Shown: positions 43,276 through 52,744 of the stretch, one piece after another
Layout: each line of letters opens with the position of its first letter
Numbering within the stretch: the stretch's first letter is position 1
Assembly (NCBI GenBank): GCA_002353205.1
Contig: DEJE01000014.1
Location: 63,749 to 127,748, forward strand
Reading direction: 5' to 3'
Length of the DNA stretch: 64,000 nucleotides
Source: Prevotella sp. UBA2756
Lineage (GTDB): Bacteria; Bacteroidota; Bacteroidia; Bacteroidales; Bacteroidaceae
Made by a program: the position numbers and the translations under genes
Notes under the pieces: model-generated
Databases searched by the model: none
Told to the model about the DNA's origin: nothing
Seen by the model: only the letters and a program-made list of their open reading frames with translations

Positions 43276-43313
43276 CAGCGAGCACCTTCAAACTTGCTTG
43301 TCGGTGCTCGCTG
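43276..43313 (+). promoter_or_regulatory. 11-bp intercistronic hairpin between glycan-binding protein and GH16
   Basis: CAGCGAGCACC (43276-43286) pairs exactly with GGTGCTCGCTG (43303-43313). No T-run follows. It may stabilise or partly terminate the upstream susCD-containing mRNA and so set lower enzyme expression (inference). Confidence 0.6.
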
Positions 43314-43354
43314 AAACAATAGTCAATGAAGTTAAAACAGTAAAATAGAATAAA

Positions 43355-44467
43355 ATGAAAAAATATATGATTCATACACTGCTGATCTCCCTCGCCGTAG
43401 CCCTCACCGGCTGCGAGGGCGACAAGTACACGATGTACGGCCCGGAGGCTCCCAATGCCACCATCACGGCCTCGCAGGAAAGCGTCAACGCTCCTGCCGA
43501 CGGCGGTTCCTATTCGCTCAGTGTCACCACCACCGGCACAGAGTGGGGAGCTTACGCCGATGCCGACTTCGTCAGTGTCGACACCAAGAACTCCGACACG
43601 AAGACAGGAACGCTGAACGTCACGCTGACGGCCAACCCTGACACCGTGGCGCGCACGGCCAATGTCGTCATCATGTCGGGCTCGGCCCGCAAGACCATCG
43701 CCGTCAGTCAGGCCGCAGCAGCGAAATCGAAATACAATGCCCCCGATGGTTACAGCATCGTGTGGCAGGATGAGTTTGACAAAGGTTCGACGCTGAACGC
43801 CGACGACTGGACCCACGAGGTGCAGAACGCCGGTTGGGTGAACAACGAGTTGCAGAACTATGTCAACCATACGACGCCCGAAGGAGCCAACGTGACAGAG
43901 ATTAAGGACGGCAAGCTGCTTATCCACTGTCTGAAGGAGAACGGCAAGATCTACTCCGGCCGCGTCTATGCCAAGGTGAAGGAAGGCTGGACCTACGGTT
44001 ATATCGAGGCTTCGATCAAGCTGCCGAAGGGGAAGGGTACGTGGCCCGCATTCTGGATGATGCCCGTGAACTTCAAGTCGTGGCCCGCCGACGGCGAGAT
44101 TGACATCATGGAAGAGGTGGGCGGACACCCCAACTACGTGAGCAGCTCGCTCCATGCCAACGCCCATGTGCACTCGAACAACACGCAGGTGACCCACGAG
44201 ATGTATCTTGAAGGAGCCGAAGACGACTTCCATACCTACGCCATCGAGTGGACGGCGAAGAACATCACGACCTATGTCGACGGTAAGGTGCAGCTCTCGT
44301 ACGACAACCGTGGGCTCGGTCGCGACGACTGGCCCTACGATGATCCGTTCTACGTCATCCTGAATCTTGCCTGGGGCGGCACGTGGGGTGGCACCTACGG
44401 CATCGACGAGTCGGCGCTGCCATGCACTATGGAGGTTGACTACGTGCGTGTGTTCCAAAAGAAATAA
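43355..44467 (+). CDS. GH16 endo-beta-1,3(4)-glucanase lipoprotein with BACON domain
   Basis: A 370-residue lipoprotein (lipobox ALTGCEGD, Cys about 20). A BACON-type domain spans about 32-120 (ITASQESVNAPADGGSYSLS, KTIAVSQAA). The GH16 catalytic domain (about 130-370) begins YSIVWQDEFDKGSTLNADDW and has the catalytic signature GEIDIMEEVGG, with Glu nucleophile and acid/base around residues 248-253. Trp-rich strands follow (WPAFWMMPVNF, NLAWGGTWGGTYG). This subfamily contains laminarinases and mixed-linkage glucanases. Likely surface anchored, it would produce oligosaccharides for SusC/D. Confidence 0.95.
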   Translation: MKKYMIHTLLISLAVALTGCEGDKYTMYGPEAPNATITASQESVNAPADGGSYSLSVTTTGTEWGAYADADFVSVDTKNSDTKTGTLNVTLTANPDTVARTANVVIMSGSARKTIAVSQAAAAKSKYNAPDGYSIVWQDEFDKGSTLNADDWTHEVQNAGWVNNELQNYVNHTTPEGANVTEIKDGKLLIHCLKENGKIYSGRVYAKVKEGWTYGYIEASIKLPKGKGTWPAFWMMPVNFKSWPADGEIDIMEEVGGHPNYVSSSLHANAHVHSNNTQVTHEMYLEGAEDDFHTYAIEWTAKNITTYVDGKVQLSYDNRGLGRDDWPYDDPFYVILNLAWGGTWGGTYGIDESALPCTMEVDYVRVFQKK

Positions 44468-44556
44468 ATGTGTTAGCAGTTAGTTATACTTTTTTTTAAG
44501 GTTAGTATCAGAAGGTTGTCTTTCAGGATAACACTTTTTAAAAGAAAGGACATAAC

Positions 44557-46866
44557 ATGATGAAAAAGCATATCTTAACCATGGCCCTCGCGCTCATGGC
44601 TACTACATCCTATGCCCAGACGCCCGTCTATCTGGACGAGAGCAAGGACATAGAGTTGCGGGTGGACGACGCGCTGAGCCGCATGACGCTCGACGAGAAG
44701 ATAGCCGTCATACATGCGCAGTCGAAATTCTCGAGTCCCGGCGTGCAGCGGCTCGGATTCCGCGACTTCTGGACCGACGACGGACCGCACGGCGTGCGCC
44801 CCGACGTGCTCTGGGACGAGTGGGAACAGGCCGGACAGACCAACGACTCGTGCGTGGCCTTCCCTGCGCTCACCTGTCTGGCTGCCACATGGAACCCGCA
44901 GATGGCGCGTCTCTACGGCGAAAGTCTCGGCGAGGAAGCCCTCTACCGCGGTAAGTCGATGATTCTCGGGCCGGGCGTCAACATCTACCGCACGCCGCTC
45001 AACGGCCGCAACTTCGAGTATATGGGCGAAGACCCGTGGCTCGCCTCGCGCATGGTGGTGCCCTACATCGAAGGGCTGCAGTCGAAAGGCGTGGCAGCCT
45101 GCGTGAAGCACTACGCGCTGAACAACGACGAGAACAACCGCCATCAGGTGAATGTCATCGTCGATGACCGTGCGCTGCACGAAATCTACCTCCCTGCCTT
45201 CCGCGCTGCCGTCGTCGAGGCGGGCACATGGGGCATCATGGGAGCTTATAACCTCTATAAGGATCAGCACAACTGCCACAACGAAATCCTGCTGAACAAG
45301 ATCCTGAAAGGCGATTGGCGATACGACGGCGTGGTGGTCTCCGACTGGGGTGGCTGTCACGACACTGACCAGGCCGTGCGCTACGGTCTCGACATGGAGT
45401 TCGGCACGTGGACCGACGGTCTGACGATGGGAAAGACCAACGCCTACGACCTTTATTACCTCGCTGATGCCTACAAGCAAGCCATCAAGCAGGGGAAATA
45501 CAGTGAGCGCGAGCTCAACGACAAGGTGCGCCGCGTGTTGCGACTCTTCTTCCGCACGACGATGAACAGCCGTCGTGGTTTCGGATTTCTCTGTTCGGAG
45601 AGCCACTACGACGCAGCGAAAAGCATTGCCGAGGAGGGCATCGTGCTGTTGAAGAACGATGCACCCGCGAAGGGAGTGGCTCCGTTGCTGCCGCTCGACG
45701 TGCAGAAGATGCGGCGCTTGCTCGTTGTCGGTGAGAACGCCATCAAGATGATGACTGTCGGTGGGGGCAGCTCGTCGCTGAAGGTGCAGCGTGAAGTGCT
45801 GCCCTTGGACGGCGTGCAGCGGAAGCTGGCGGCCCTGAACCCACAGCTGACGACCGTCTTCGCCCGTGGCTATGTGGGCGATACCATACAGAGCTACAAC
45901 GGAGTCACCGTGGGGCGCAGTCTCTACGACACACGGTCGGCCGACGACCTGCGTGCTGAGGCCGTGGCCATGGCCCGCGAGGCCGACTGCGTCATCGTCT
46001 TCGGCGGTCTGAACAAGAGCAACCATCAGGACTGTGAGGGCTTCGACCGCACCGACTACGCCCTGCCTTACGGTCAGGACGAGCTTGTGGAAGCCTTGTT
46101 GTCGGTGAACCGCAACATCGTCTTCGTGAATATCTCGGGCAATGCCGTGGCCATGCCGTGGCGCGACCGCGTGCCGGCCATTCTCCAAGGATGGTTCATC
46201 GGCTCCCAGGCTGGCGAGGCACTGGCCAGCGTGCTCGTCGGCGAGGCCAATCCATCGGGCAAACTACCCTTCACGTGGCCTGTCGCCCTCAACGATGCCC
46301 CTGCGCATCGTCTCGGTGCCTATCCGGGAACGTGGCGGCCGCAGCACGACATCATCGATGAGGAGTACAAAGAGGGGCTCTTCGTGGGCTATCGCGGCGT
46401 GGACCGCTTCCGCACGAAACCGCTCTTCGCCTTCGGTCACGGTCTGAGCTACACCACATTCGAGATAGGCAAGCCCGTGCTTTCGACCACAGAGCTCGCG
46501 TTGTCGGCCACACAGTTGGCATGGCGCGACGGCGATGCTGCGCCGAAAGGCGATATTACGATCACGGTGCCCGTCACTAACAAGGGTGAGCGTGCCGGTG
46601 CCGAGGTGGTGCAGCTCTATGTCAGCGACCTGAAGTCGTCGCTGCCGCGGCCGGTCAAGGAGTTGAAAGCCTTTCGGAAAGTGTTCCTGAAGCCCGGCGA
46701 GACACGTGACGTCACGCTCACCATCACGCCCGAAGCCCTGAGCTTCTACGATGATGCGCGCCATCAGTGGGTCATTGAGCCCGGAGCTTTCAGCGCTCTC
46801 ATCGGCTCGTCGTCCGACCGTCTCACCCAGAAGGCCCGCTTCAGCGTAAAGACAGCTGACCGTTGA
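44557..46866 (+). CDS. GH3 beta-glucosidase
   Basis: A 769-residue periplasmic exo-enzyme. Signal peptide ILTMALALMATTSYAQ. N-terminal (alpha/beta)8 domain with TDDGPHGVRPD, VKHYALNNDENNR and the nucleophile Asp in YDGVVVSDWGGCHDTD (about residue 263). The alpha/beta sandwich domain contains LVVGENAIKMMTVGGGSS. The C-terminal fibronectin III-like domain has GAEVVQLYVSDL. It would release glucose from beta-gluco-oligosaccharides made by the GH16 enzyme. Last gene of the PUL; a terminator follows. Confidence 0.96.
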   Translation: MMKKHILTMALALMATTSYAQTPVYLDESKDIELRVDDALSRMTLDEKIAVIHAQSKFSSPGVQRLGFRDFWTDDGPHGVRPDVLWDEWEQAGQTNDSCVAFPALTCLAATWNPQMARLYGESLGEEALYRGKSMILGPGVNIYRTPLNGRNFEYMGEDPWLASRMVVPYIEGLQSKGVAACVKHYALNNDENNRHQVNVIVDDRALHEIYLPAFRAAVVEAGTWGIMGAYNLYKDQHNCHNEILLNKILKGDWRYDGVVVSDWGGCHDTDQAVRYGLDMEFGTWTDGLTMGKTNAYDLYYLADAYKQAIKQGKYSERELNDKVRRVLRLFFRTTMNSRRGFGFLCSESHYDAAKSIAEEGIVLLKNDAPAKGVAPLLPLDVQKMRRLLVVGENAIKMMTVGGGSSSLKVQREVLPLDGVQRKLAALNPQLTTVFARGYVGDTIQSYNGVTVGRSLYDTRSADDLRAEAVAMAREADCVIVFGGLNKSNHQDCEGFDRTDYALPYGQDELVEALLSVNRNIVFVNISGNAVAMPWRDRVPAILQGWFIGSQAGEALASVLVGEANPSGKLPFTWPVALNDAPAHRLGAYPGTWRPQHDIIDEEYKEGLFVGYRGVDRFRTKPLFAFGHGLSYTTFEIGKPVLSTTELALSATQLAWRDGDAAPKGDITITVPVTNKGERAGAEVVQLYVSDLKSSLPRPVKELKAFRKVFLKPGETRDVTLTITPEALSFYDDARHQWVIEPGAFSALIGSSSDRLTQKARFSVKTADR

Positions 46867-46890
46867 CGGCAGAAAGACTGTATACCAACA

Positions 46891-46930
46891 AAAAGCGCGA
46901 TGTCTTAACAGCAAGACATCGCGCTTTTTT
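46891..46930. terminator. Strong bidirectional terminator after the PUL
   Basis: AAAAGCGCGATGTCTT pairs with AAGACATCGCGCTTTTTT around AACAGC. A T-run is present on both strands. It separates the GH3 gene and the convergent pectinesterase gene. Confidence 0.93.
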
Positions 46931-46989
46931 ATTGCTTCATCCGTTTTACAAAACAAACAGCCTGATTTCCGATGGGGTAGATCCTGAGC

Positions 46990-48021
46990 TTATTTGTCTG
47001 TCGGTACGGCAGGCACCCAAGCGTCGTTGGTGCTGAAGACGGTTGCAGGGGTGACCTGGGCAGCTTCTTTCTTGGTAAGCTGGCGGCTCCAGCCGACTCG
47101 CGTCTTTGTCGAGGCACCGGCACCGCTGTTGTTGTATTCCTCGTAGCGTGCGGTCTTCTCGTTGTCGGCCTTGCCCCAGTTGTGCCAGCCTTCAGGACGG
47201 ATATGGCCGCCCAGTTCGCAGTTCATGAACAGCGTGTGGGCGTAGGGACGCCACGGACGGCCGAGAAACACCTTGTCGGCCTGCGCGTCGGCGATGAGAC
47301 GGCAACGGTTGAAGACGTATCCGAACTTCACATCCTTCGGCGTGGAGGCTGCGGTGACGTAGGAGTTCACCTTGCTCTTGATGGTGCAGTTCTCGAACCA
47401 TGCCGTAGAAGGGCCGAAGATGAAGTCGGTGGTGCCCTCGATGTAGCAGTTCAGGAAGTAGATGCGTGTGCCGCCGACGCCAGTGTAGACTGTGTCTTGG
47501 TTGCCCAGCAGGCGGCAACCCACGAAGATGAGGCGGTCGCCTTCGGTGTGTAGTGCCACGGCTTGGCCCAGTTTGGCGGCATTGTTCTCGATGGTGATGT
47601 TCTTGAACGTGATATCGGAGCCTTCCACCTTGACGGTGAAGGTGCGGAAGGTGCCCATGCCCTGGGTCCGCAGTTCCGGTTTCAGGGTGTTGTCCGACGG
47701 GTCTGCGCCCACTTTCGGAATCTGAATGTTGGCGTGGTCGTCGTAGGTGATGATGGTCTGTTCGGCATCTTCGCCGCAGATCTCTATGTTGGTGAGCCAC
47801 GAGGGGATGACGATTTTCTCCTTGTAGACCCCTTTCTTCACGAAGATCACCTTGTGATACTCCATGAAGGCGCGGCACACTTCGACGGCTTCGCCCACGG
47901 TGCGGAACTCGCCGGTGCCGTCGCGCGCCACGAAGAGGGTGTCGGGGTTGTCATAACTCTTTGCGCTCATGCCCAGAAAGGAGCCGAGTGCCATGCAGAT
48001 TAGCAGTAGTTTCTTGTTCAT
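46990..48021 (-). CDS. Pectinesterase (carbohydrate esterase family 8)
   Basis: Removes methyl esters from homogalacturonan. 343 residues from MNKKLLLICMALGS; signal peptide ends near GMSAKS. A right-handed beta-helix protein. Catalytic motifs in order: VGCRLLGNQDTVYTG (Gln and Asp), YIEGTTDFIFGPSTAWFENC (catalytic Asp) and KVFLGRPWRPYAHTLF (Arg). I start at 48021, where the signal peptide begins, rather than at an in-frame upstream codon. No other pectin genes are adjacent; it is convergent with the glucan PUL. Confidence 0.95.
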   Translation of the reverse strand: MNKKLLLICMALGSFLGMSAKSYDNPDTLFVARDGTGEFRTVGEAVEVCRAFMEYHKVIFVKKGVYKEKIVIPSWLTNIEICGEDAEQTIITYDDHANIQIPKVGADPSDNTLKPELRTQGMGTFRTFTVKVEGSDITFKNITIENNAAKLGQAVALHTEGDRLIFVGCRLLGNQDTVYTGVGGTRIYFLNCYIEGTTDFIFGPSTAWFENCTIKSKVNSYVTAASTPKDVKFGYVFNRCRLIADAQADKVFLGRPWRPYAHTLFMNCELGGHIRPEGWHNWGKADNEKTARYEEYNNSGAGASTKTRVGWSRQLTKKEAAQVTPATVFSTNDAWVPAVPTDK

Positions 48022-48100
48022 GGTGTAGTTGTTTGTTCGTGAATCTTTCTCTTTGCGGGGGACGTAATATGGCGCGACAACGCGTAGGGTGGGGAAGAGG

Positions 48101-50389
48101 TCACACAATCTGCTGGATTTCCTGCACGCCGTTGACGGCCTTCAGCTCTTCCATGATAACCTTCACGTCGTCGCGGTCGTGAACGCGCAGCTCTATCAGG
48201 CCGTCGAAGATGCTCTCGTCGCAGGTGAAGAGCACCTTGTGGATGTTCACGTTCAGCTGTCGCGAGATGACCTGCGTCACCTCGTTCACCAGTCCGATGC
48301 GGTCGATACCCCTCAACTTGATGGTTGCCGTGAAGTACAGCTTCTTGTGCATGTCCCATTTCACGTCGAGGATGCGGTTACCGTAACTCGACTTCAGCTT
48401 GTTGGCTACAGGACAGTTGCGCTTATGAATCTCGATGCGGTTCTTCCCGTCGATGAATCCCAGTGCGTCGTCGCCGGGGATGGAATGGCAGCAGGTGGGG
48501 AAGATGAACTGCGTGATGTTGCTCTCGGTGATGTAGACGGGCTTCTTGCGGTTGAAGTCTTTCGTCACGATGAAGTAGTCCTGGCTCTCGATGAGCGACT
48601 GCGCCGCCTTGGCCTTCTCCTTGCCGATGAAGGGCACGTAGCGCCGCCATCCCGTCTTGCCTTCCTTGGGCTTGTTCTTGCCCAGCAGTTCGTCGAGGTC
48701 TTTCTCTCCGAGGATGATGGTCTTGTCGCCGAGACCTTGGAAAAGCTGTTCGTGCTTCTTCACCTCGTGGAACTCGCACAGACGGTCGAGCACCGACGAG
48801 GTCATCTCCATCGAGTTGCGCTCCAGCCATGCCAGCAACACCTTCTCGCCTGTCTTCTGCACCTCGCGGGAGTCGCGCCGCAGGATGGCCTGAATCTTGC
48901 CCTTGGCCTTCGCCGTCGACACGTAGTTGATCCATGAGGGCTGCACGTGTTGCGAGTTGCTGGTCAGTATCTCCACCTGGTCGCCGCTCTGCAGCTTGTG
49001 GCTCAGCGGCACCAGCTTGTGGTTCACCTTCGCTCCGATGCAGTGGCTGCCGAGGAAGGTGTGTATCTGGAATGCGAAGTCGAGCGCCGTGCAGCCTGCC
49101 GGCATGGTCATGATCTCGCCTTTCGGCGTGAAGACGAATATCTCGGATGCGAAGAGGTTCAGCTTGATGGCGTCGAGGAAGTCCATGGCGTCGGGCTGGG
49201 GGTCGTCGAGAATCTCTTTGATGGTGCGCAGCCAGTTGTTCAGTTCGCCCTCGTCCTCGCTGTATTCGCCTTTCACTTCGTCGCCGTCCTTGTATTTCCA
49301 GTGGGCGGCAAAGCCCTGTTCTGCAATCTCGTTCATGCGGTTCGAGCGGATCTGCACCTCTATCCACCGTCCCTGTTTCGACATCAGCGTGACGTGGAGC
49401 GCTTGGTAGCCGTTGGCCTTCGGATGGCTCAGCCAGTCGCGCAGCCGGTCGGGGTGACTCTTGTAGATCTTGCTGATGGCGACATAGATGCGGAAGCACT
49501 CGTCGATCTCCTCGCTTCGCACCTTCGGTTTGAAGATGATGCGCACGGCCAGGATATCGTAGATCTCGTTGAAGGTGATGTGCTTGTTCTGCATCTTGTT
49601 CCAAATGGAATAAGGACTCTTCACACGTGCCTTAATTTCGTAGTCGACGCCCATCTTGTCGAGTGTCTCACGGATGGGTTCTGTAAACTTGGAGAAGAGT
49701 TCGTCGCGCTGTTCTTGTGTTATCTTCAGCTTGTTGGTGATGGCGGCATATTCCTCGGGATGCTCGAAGCGGAAGCTGAGATCCTCCAGTTCGGTCTTGA
49801 TTTTGTTCAGTCCCAGTCGGTTGGCCAGCGGAGCGTAGATGTAGAGCGTCTCGCCTGCAATCTTGTACTGCTTGTTGGCAGGCTGGCTCTCGAGTGTTCG
49901 CATGTTGTGCAGACGGTCGGCAATCTTGATGAGGATGACGCGTATGTCGTCGCTCATGGTGAGCAGCAGTTTCTTGAAGTTCTCAGCCTGCGCCGAAGCC
50001 TTGTCGCCGAAGATGCCTCCCGATATCTTTGTCAGTCCGTCTACGATCTGCGCTATCTTCGGTCCGAAGATGTTCTCGATGTCTTCCACCGTGTAGTCGG
50101 TGTCTTCCACCACGTCGTGGAGCAGTGCCGAACAGATGCTTGTGGAGCCGAGACCGATTTCCGAACACGCTATCTGAGCCACGGCAATGGGGTGCATGAT
50201 GTAGGGTTCGCCCGAGAGTCGCTTCACCCCCTTGTGTGCCTGACGTGCAAAGTTGAAAGCCTTTGTGATGATGTCCACCTTCTTGCGGTGGCGCGTAGCC
50301 AGATAGCTGTCCAGCAGATGCTGGAAAGCGTCGTCTACCAACCTGTCTTCCGTGTTCTCTTTCAGAATGTCTTTTCTCTGCTCGTCCAT
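48101..50389 (-). CDS. Bifunctional (p)ppGpp synthetase/hydrolase (RelA/SpoT homologue)
   Basis: Makes and degrades the stringent-response alarmone. About 762 residues from MDEQRKDILKEN. The HD hydrolase domain (about 40-195) has intact ICSALLHDVVEDTDYT. The synthetase domain (about 240-365) has EIKARVKSPYSIWNKM and KANGYQALHVTLM. A TGS domain (about 405-465) contains FVFTPKGEIMTMPAG. A zinc-finger/helical region and a C-terminal ACT domain (about 690-762) follow. Both catalytic sites look complete. It is last in the par cluster; the gap to the transglycosylase gene is 79 nt. Confidence 0.95.
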   Translation of the reverse strand: MDEQRKDILKENTEDRLVDDAFQHLLDSYLATRHRKKVDIITKAFNFARQAHKGVKRLSGEPYIMHPIAVAQIACSEIGLGSTSICSALLHDVVEDTDYTVEDIENIFGPKIAQIVDGLTKISGGIFGDKASAQAENFKKLLLTMSDDIRVILIKIADRLHNMRTLESQPANKQYKIAGETLYIYAPLANRLGLNKIKTELEDLSFRFEHPEEYAAITNKLKITQEQRDELFSKFTEPIRETLDKMGVDYEIKARVKSPYSIWNKMQNKHITFNEIYDILAVRIIFKPKVRSEEIDECFRIYVAISKIYKSHPDRLRDWLSHPKANGYQALHVTLMSKQGRWIEVQIRSNRMNEIAEQGFAAHWKYKDGDEVKGEYSEDEGELNNWLRTIKEILDDPQPDAMDFLDAIKLNLFASEIFVFTPKGEIMTMPAGCTALDFAFQIHTFLGSHCIGAKVNHKLVPLSHKLQSGDQVEILTSNSQHVQPSWINYVSTAKAKGKIQAILRRDSREVQKTGEKVLLAWLERNSMEMTSSVLDRLCEFHEVKKHEQLFQGLGDKTIILGEKDLDELLGKNKPKEGKTGWRRYVPFIGKEKAKAAQSLIESQDYFIVTKDFNRKKPVYITESNITQFIFPTCCHSIPGDDALGFIDGKNRIEIHKRNCPVANKLKSSYGNRILDVKWDMHKKLYFTATIKLRGIDRIGLVNEVTQVISRQLNVNIHKVLFTCDESIFDGLIELRVHDRDDVKVIMEELKAVNGVQEIQQIV

Positions 50390-50468
50390 AATCGCTTCTT
50401 TAATACCATATATATATAGCGTGTGTGCAGGCAATGACTGTCGTGCGGAACACTTTCCCCGGCGTTTC

Positions 50469-51914
50469 CTACTTCACGCGGAGGGCTTTGCCGGCCCTGA
50501 TGTTGTCGCCCTTGATGCCGTTCAGCTTGCGCAGCTTGTCTACGGTGGTGCCATGTTTGCGTGCCAGCTGTGTGAGCGTCTGCCCGTTCTGCACGGTGAC
50601 GCTTTGTGTGCGCTCAGCCCTTCTCCGTCCGCGCTTGCTGCCGCGCTCTTTCCTGGCGACCTGCTTGCCGTAGCGTGCATTCTTGCCGTGGCTCCGGCGC
50701 GAAGTCTCGGCATACTGCTTCCGTCCGTGACGCGAGTTCTGGCTGTAACCATGTCGCGAGTTCTGCGCGTAGTTGTTGCGTGGGGCAGCCTGGGGTGCAG
50801 CGGGAGCGTCGGCCACCTCCACCTCCGAGCGCTTCGTGAGCAGTCGGCTGGCATCGTAGGCATAGACGGAGTCTTCGTTGTCGATGAATGCGGAGATGTA
50901 CATTTGTGGCATGCGGATGGCCGACGGCTTGGTGTAGCCGTTCACCAGGTCGCGACGATATTGTGGGTTCAGCGTGCGCAGTTCTTCGATGCTGATGCCT
51001 GTCACACTGGCAATCTGCTTGAAGTGGACGTCGCGGTTCACCATGATGGTGTCCGACTTCACCGGCAGATCCGACCGCATCGGGCAGATGTTGTGGTCGC
51101 AGTAGTACGTCATCACGTAGTTGGCAGCGATGAAGGCAGGCACGTAGCCCTGCGTCTCGCGCGGCAGGTAGCGGTATATCTGCCAGTAGTCGGTGGCGCC
51201 GTTGGCTCGGTGCATGGCTTTGTTGATGGTGGCCGGGCCGCAGTTGTAGGCGGCGATCACCAGGTTCCAGTCGCCGAAGATTTTATAGAGGTCGCGCAGA
51301 TACTGTGCTGCGGCATACGACGACTTGATGGGGTCGCGACGCTCGTCGACGAGCGAGTTCACTTCCAGCCCGTAGTTCTTGCCCGTCTGCACCATGAACT
51401 GCCACAGTCCTGACGCTCCGGCGTGTGAAGTGACCGACGGATGGAGCGCCGACTCGATGACGGGCAGGTATTTCAGCTCCAGCGGCAGTCCGTAGGCTTC
51501 GAGGGCTTCCTCGAAGATGGGCATGTAGAAGTTTGATGCACCGAGCATGTAGCTCACCGAGCGGCGCAGCTTGTTGGTATAGCGGTCGATGAACTTGCGC
51601 ACCACGTCGTTGTAGGGCAGTTCCATGCGCGACGGGATGCGGCGCAGGCGCTCCACGTAGACCTCGCGGGGGAACTCCGGGTTCACGTCGCGGTAGTTGC
51701 AGTCCTCCTCGCGCAGGTAGGTCTGCGAGTTATACAGGTTCAGCAGACTGTCGGCTTCGAGCAACATGCCTTCGGGAACATCGATGATGTCCTCGGTGCC
51801 GTCTTCGGTGATGACGGTTATCTCGTCTTGCGGGTTCTGTGCCAGCGCGCGGTTGGCGCCGACGGTAAGCAGAGCGCTCAGGATGAGCAGGTGTATTTTC
51901 TTCATTGTCGTCAT
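50469..51914 (-). CDS. mltD: MltD-type lytic transglycosylase with LysM domain
   Basis: Periplasmic peptidoglycan-cleaving enzyme. 481 residues. Signal peptide IHLLILSALLTVGANRALAQ. SLT domain (about 125-290) with catalytic Glu in LKYLPVIESALHPSVTSHAG, then ASGLWQFMVQTGKNYGLEV and VIAAYNCGPATINKAM. A Ser/Arg/Gln-rich, very basic low-complexity linker spans about 375-430. The C-terminal LysM domain (about 433-481) contains VQNGQTLTQLARKHGTTVDK. The start may be the ATG three codons later. Only 10 nt separate it from the DUF5683 gene. Confidence 0.94.
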   Translation of the reverse strand: MTTMKKIHLLILSALLTVGANRALAQNPQDEITVITEDGTEDIIDVPEGMLLEADSLLNLYNSQTYLREEDCNYRDVNPEFPREVYVERLRRIPSRMELPYNDVVRKFIDRYTNKLRRSVSYMLGASNFYMPIFEEALEAYGLPLELKYLPVIESALHPSVTSHAGASGLWQFMVQTGKNYGLEVNSLVDERRDPIKSSYAAAQYLRDLYKIFGDWNLVIAAYNCGPATINKAMHRANGATDYWQIYRYLPRETQGYVPAFIAANYVMTYYCDHNICPMRSDLPVKSDTIMVNRDVHFKQIASVTGISIEELRTLNPQYRRDLVNGYTKPSAIRMPQMYISAFIDNEDSVYAYDASRLLTKRSEVEVADAPAAPQAAPRNNYAQNSRHGYSQNSRHGRKQYAETSRRSHGKNARYGKQVARKERGSKRGRRRAERTQSVTVQNGQTLTQLARKHGTTVDKLRKLNGIKGDNIRAGKALRVK

Positions 51915-51924
51915 TTGTTTACTG

Positions 51925-52734
51925 TTAGAATCTCAGTGCGCATTGCAGGCCGACGGCCGACGAATGCAGCAGGTTGTTCGAGCGGCTGCCGTTGTTGATC
52001 ACGGCCGGTGCCACCCGTAGGCTCAGGTCGTCGCTGATGTCGAATTCCGAGAGCGAGGCGTCCACGTAGGCATCGATGACCGAGATGGCATAGACGCCGA
52101 TGAGTACGAACAGGCTGAGGTCGCGGTATCGGCGGTAGTAGTCCTTGCGTTTCCTGAACACTTCCTCGTACGTCTTTATGTTCTTGTCGGTGATGGTCTG
52201 TCCCAGGTGCAGGAACTGGTCATAGCTGTGCGTTTCGGGGTTGCCGTCGGTGATGTCGATGTAGCCTTGGCTGTAGTCCTTGTACATCATGTTGTTCCAG
52301 CGCAGGGCATAGATGCAGCCCATGAAGCCGCCGTAGATGATGGGGAGCTTCCAGAACTTGCGGTTGTAGATTTGTCCGGCACCGGGGATGACGATGGCCA
52401 GCCACATGGCGCGCTTGGCGTTGGGGCGCCATGTGCCCCAGTCGCGGCGCGGCTTCTCCATGGTGAAGGTGTCGACCAGCAGAGGCGTGTCCTCATCGAA
52501 GCTGATCCATTCGGCCGAGTCTGCCGCTATGCTGTCCTCCACGACGGGAGCAATGGTGTCGGTGAGCAGCTCTTCCGTCGGCCAGCCGTCGGAAGCGAGA
52601 GCCGTCAGCCCGTCGTCGGCCGTGATAGCCGTCGGCTCATCGTCGGCGGTTGCCGTGCCGTCGGGCCTCTCTTCGGCCGACACGTTCCACGTGCAGGCAA
52701 GCAGCGCTATGATGATTGCAAGAATCCTGTTCAC
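51925..52734 (-). CDS. DUF5683 membrane protein
   Basis: 269 residues with an N-terminal signal or anchor (ILAIIIALLACTWNVSAEE), an acidic low-complexity linker (about 25-90), and the DUF5683 core with hydrophobic segments AMWLAIVIPGAGQIYNRKFW, LPIIYGGFMGCIYALRW and LSLFVLIGVYAISVIDAYVD. The family is conserved in Bacteroidetes between parB and an MltD-like gene. The function is unknown. Position and membrane location suggest an envelope role tied to chromosome segregation or growth (inference). Tight spacing: 10 nt on each side. Confidence 0.9.
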   Translation of the reverse strand: MNRILAIIIALLACTWNVSAEERPDGTATADDEPTAITADDGLTALASDGWPTEELLTDTIAPVVEDSIAADSAEWISFDEDTPLLVDTFTMEKPRRDWGTWRPNAKRAMWLAIVIPGAGQIYNRKFWKLPIIYGGFMGCIYALRWNNMMYKDYSQGYIDITDGNPETHSYDQFLHLGQTITDKNIKTYEEVFRKRKDYYRRYRDLSLFVLIGVYAISVIDAYVDASLSEFDISDDLSLRVAPAVINNGSRSNNLLHSSAVGLQCALRF

Positions 52735-52744
52735 GCCGTGTGCC

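Noticed and set aside
48947..50419. 490-codon plus-strand frame opposite the Rel gene
   Set aside because: Antisense shadow without domains.
52684..52699. TTCCACGTG as a parS site near parB
   Set aside because: Only half of the 16-bp palindrome is present; the right arm does not match. TGTTTTACGTGTCTGC near 57039 is also too imperfect.
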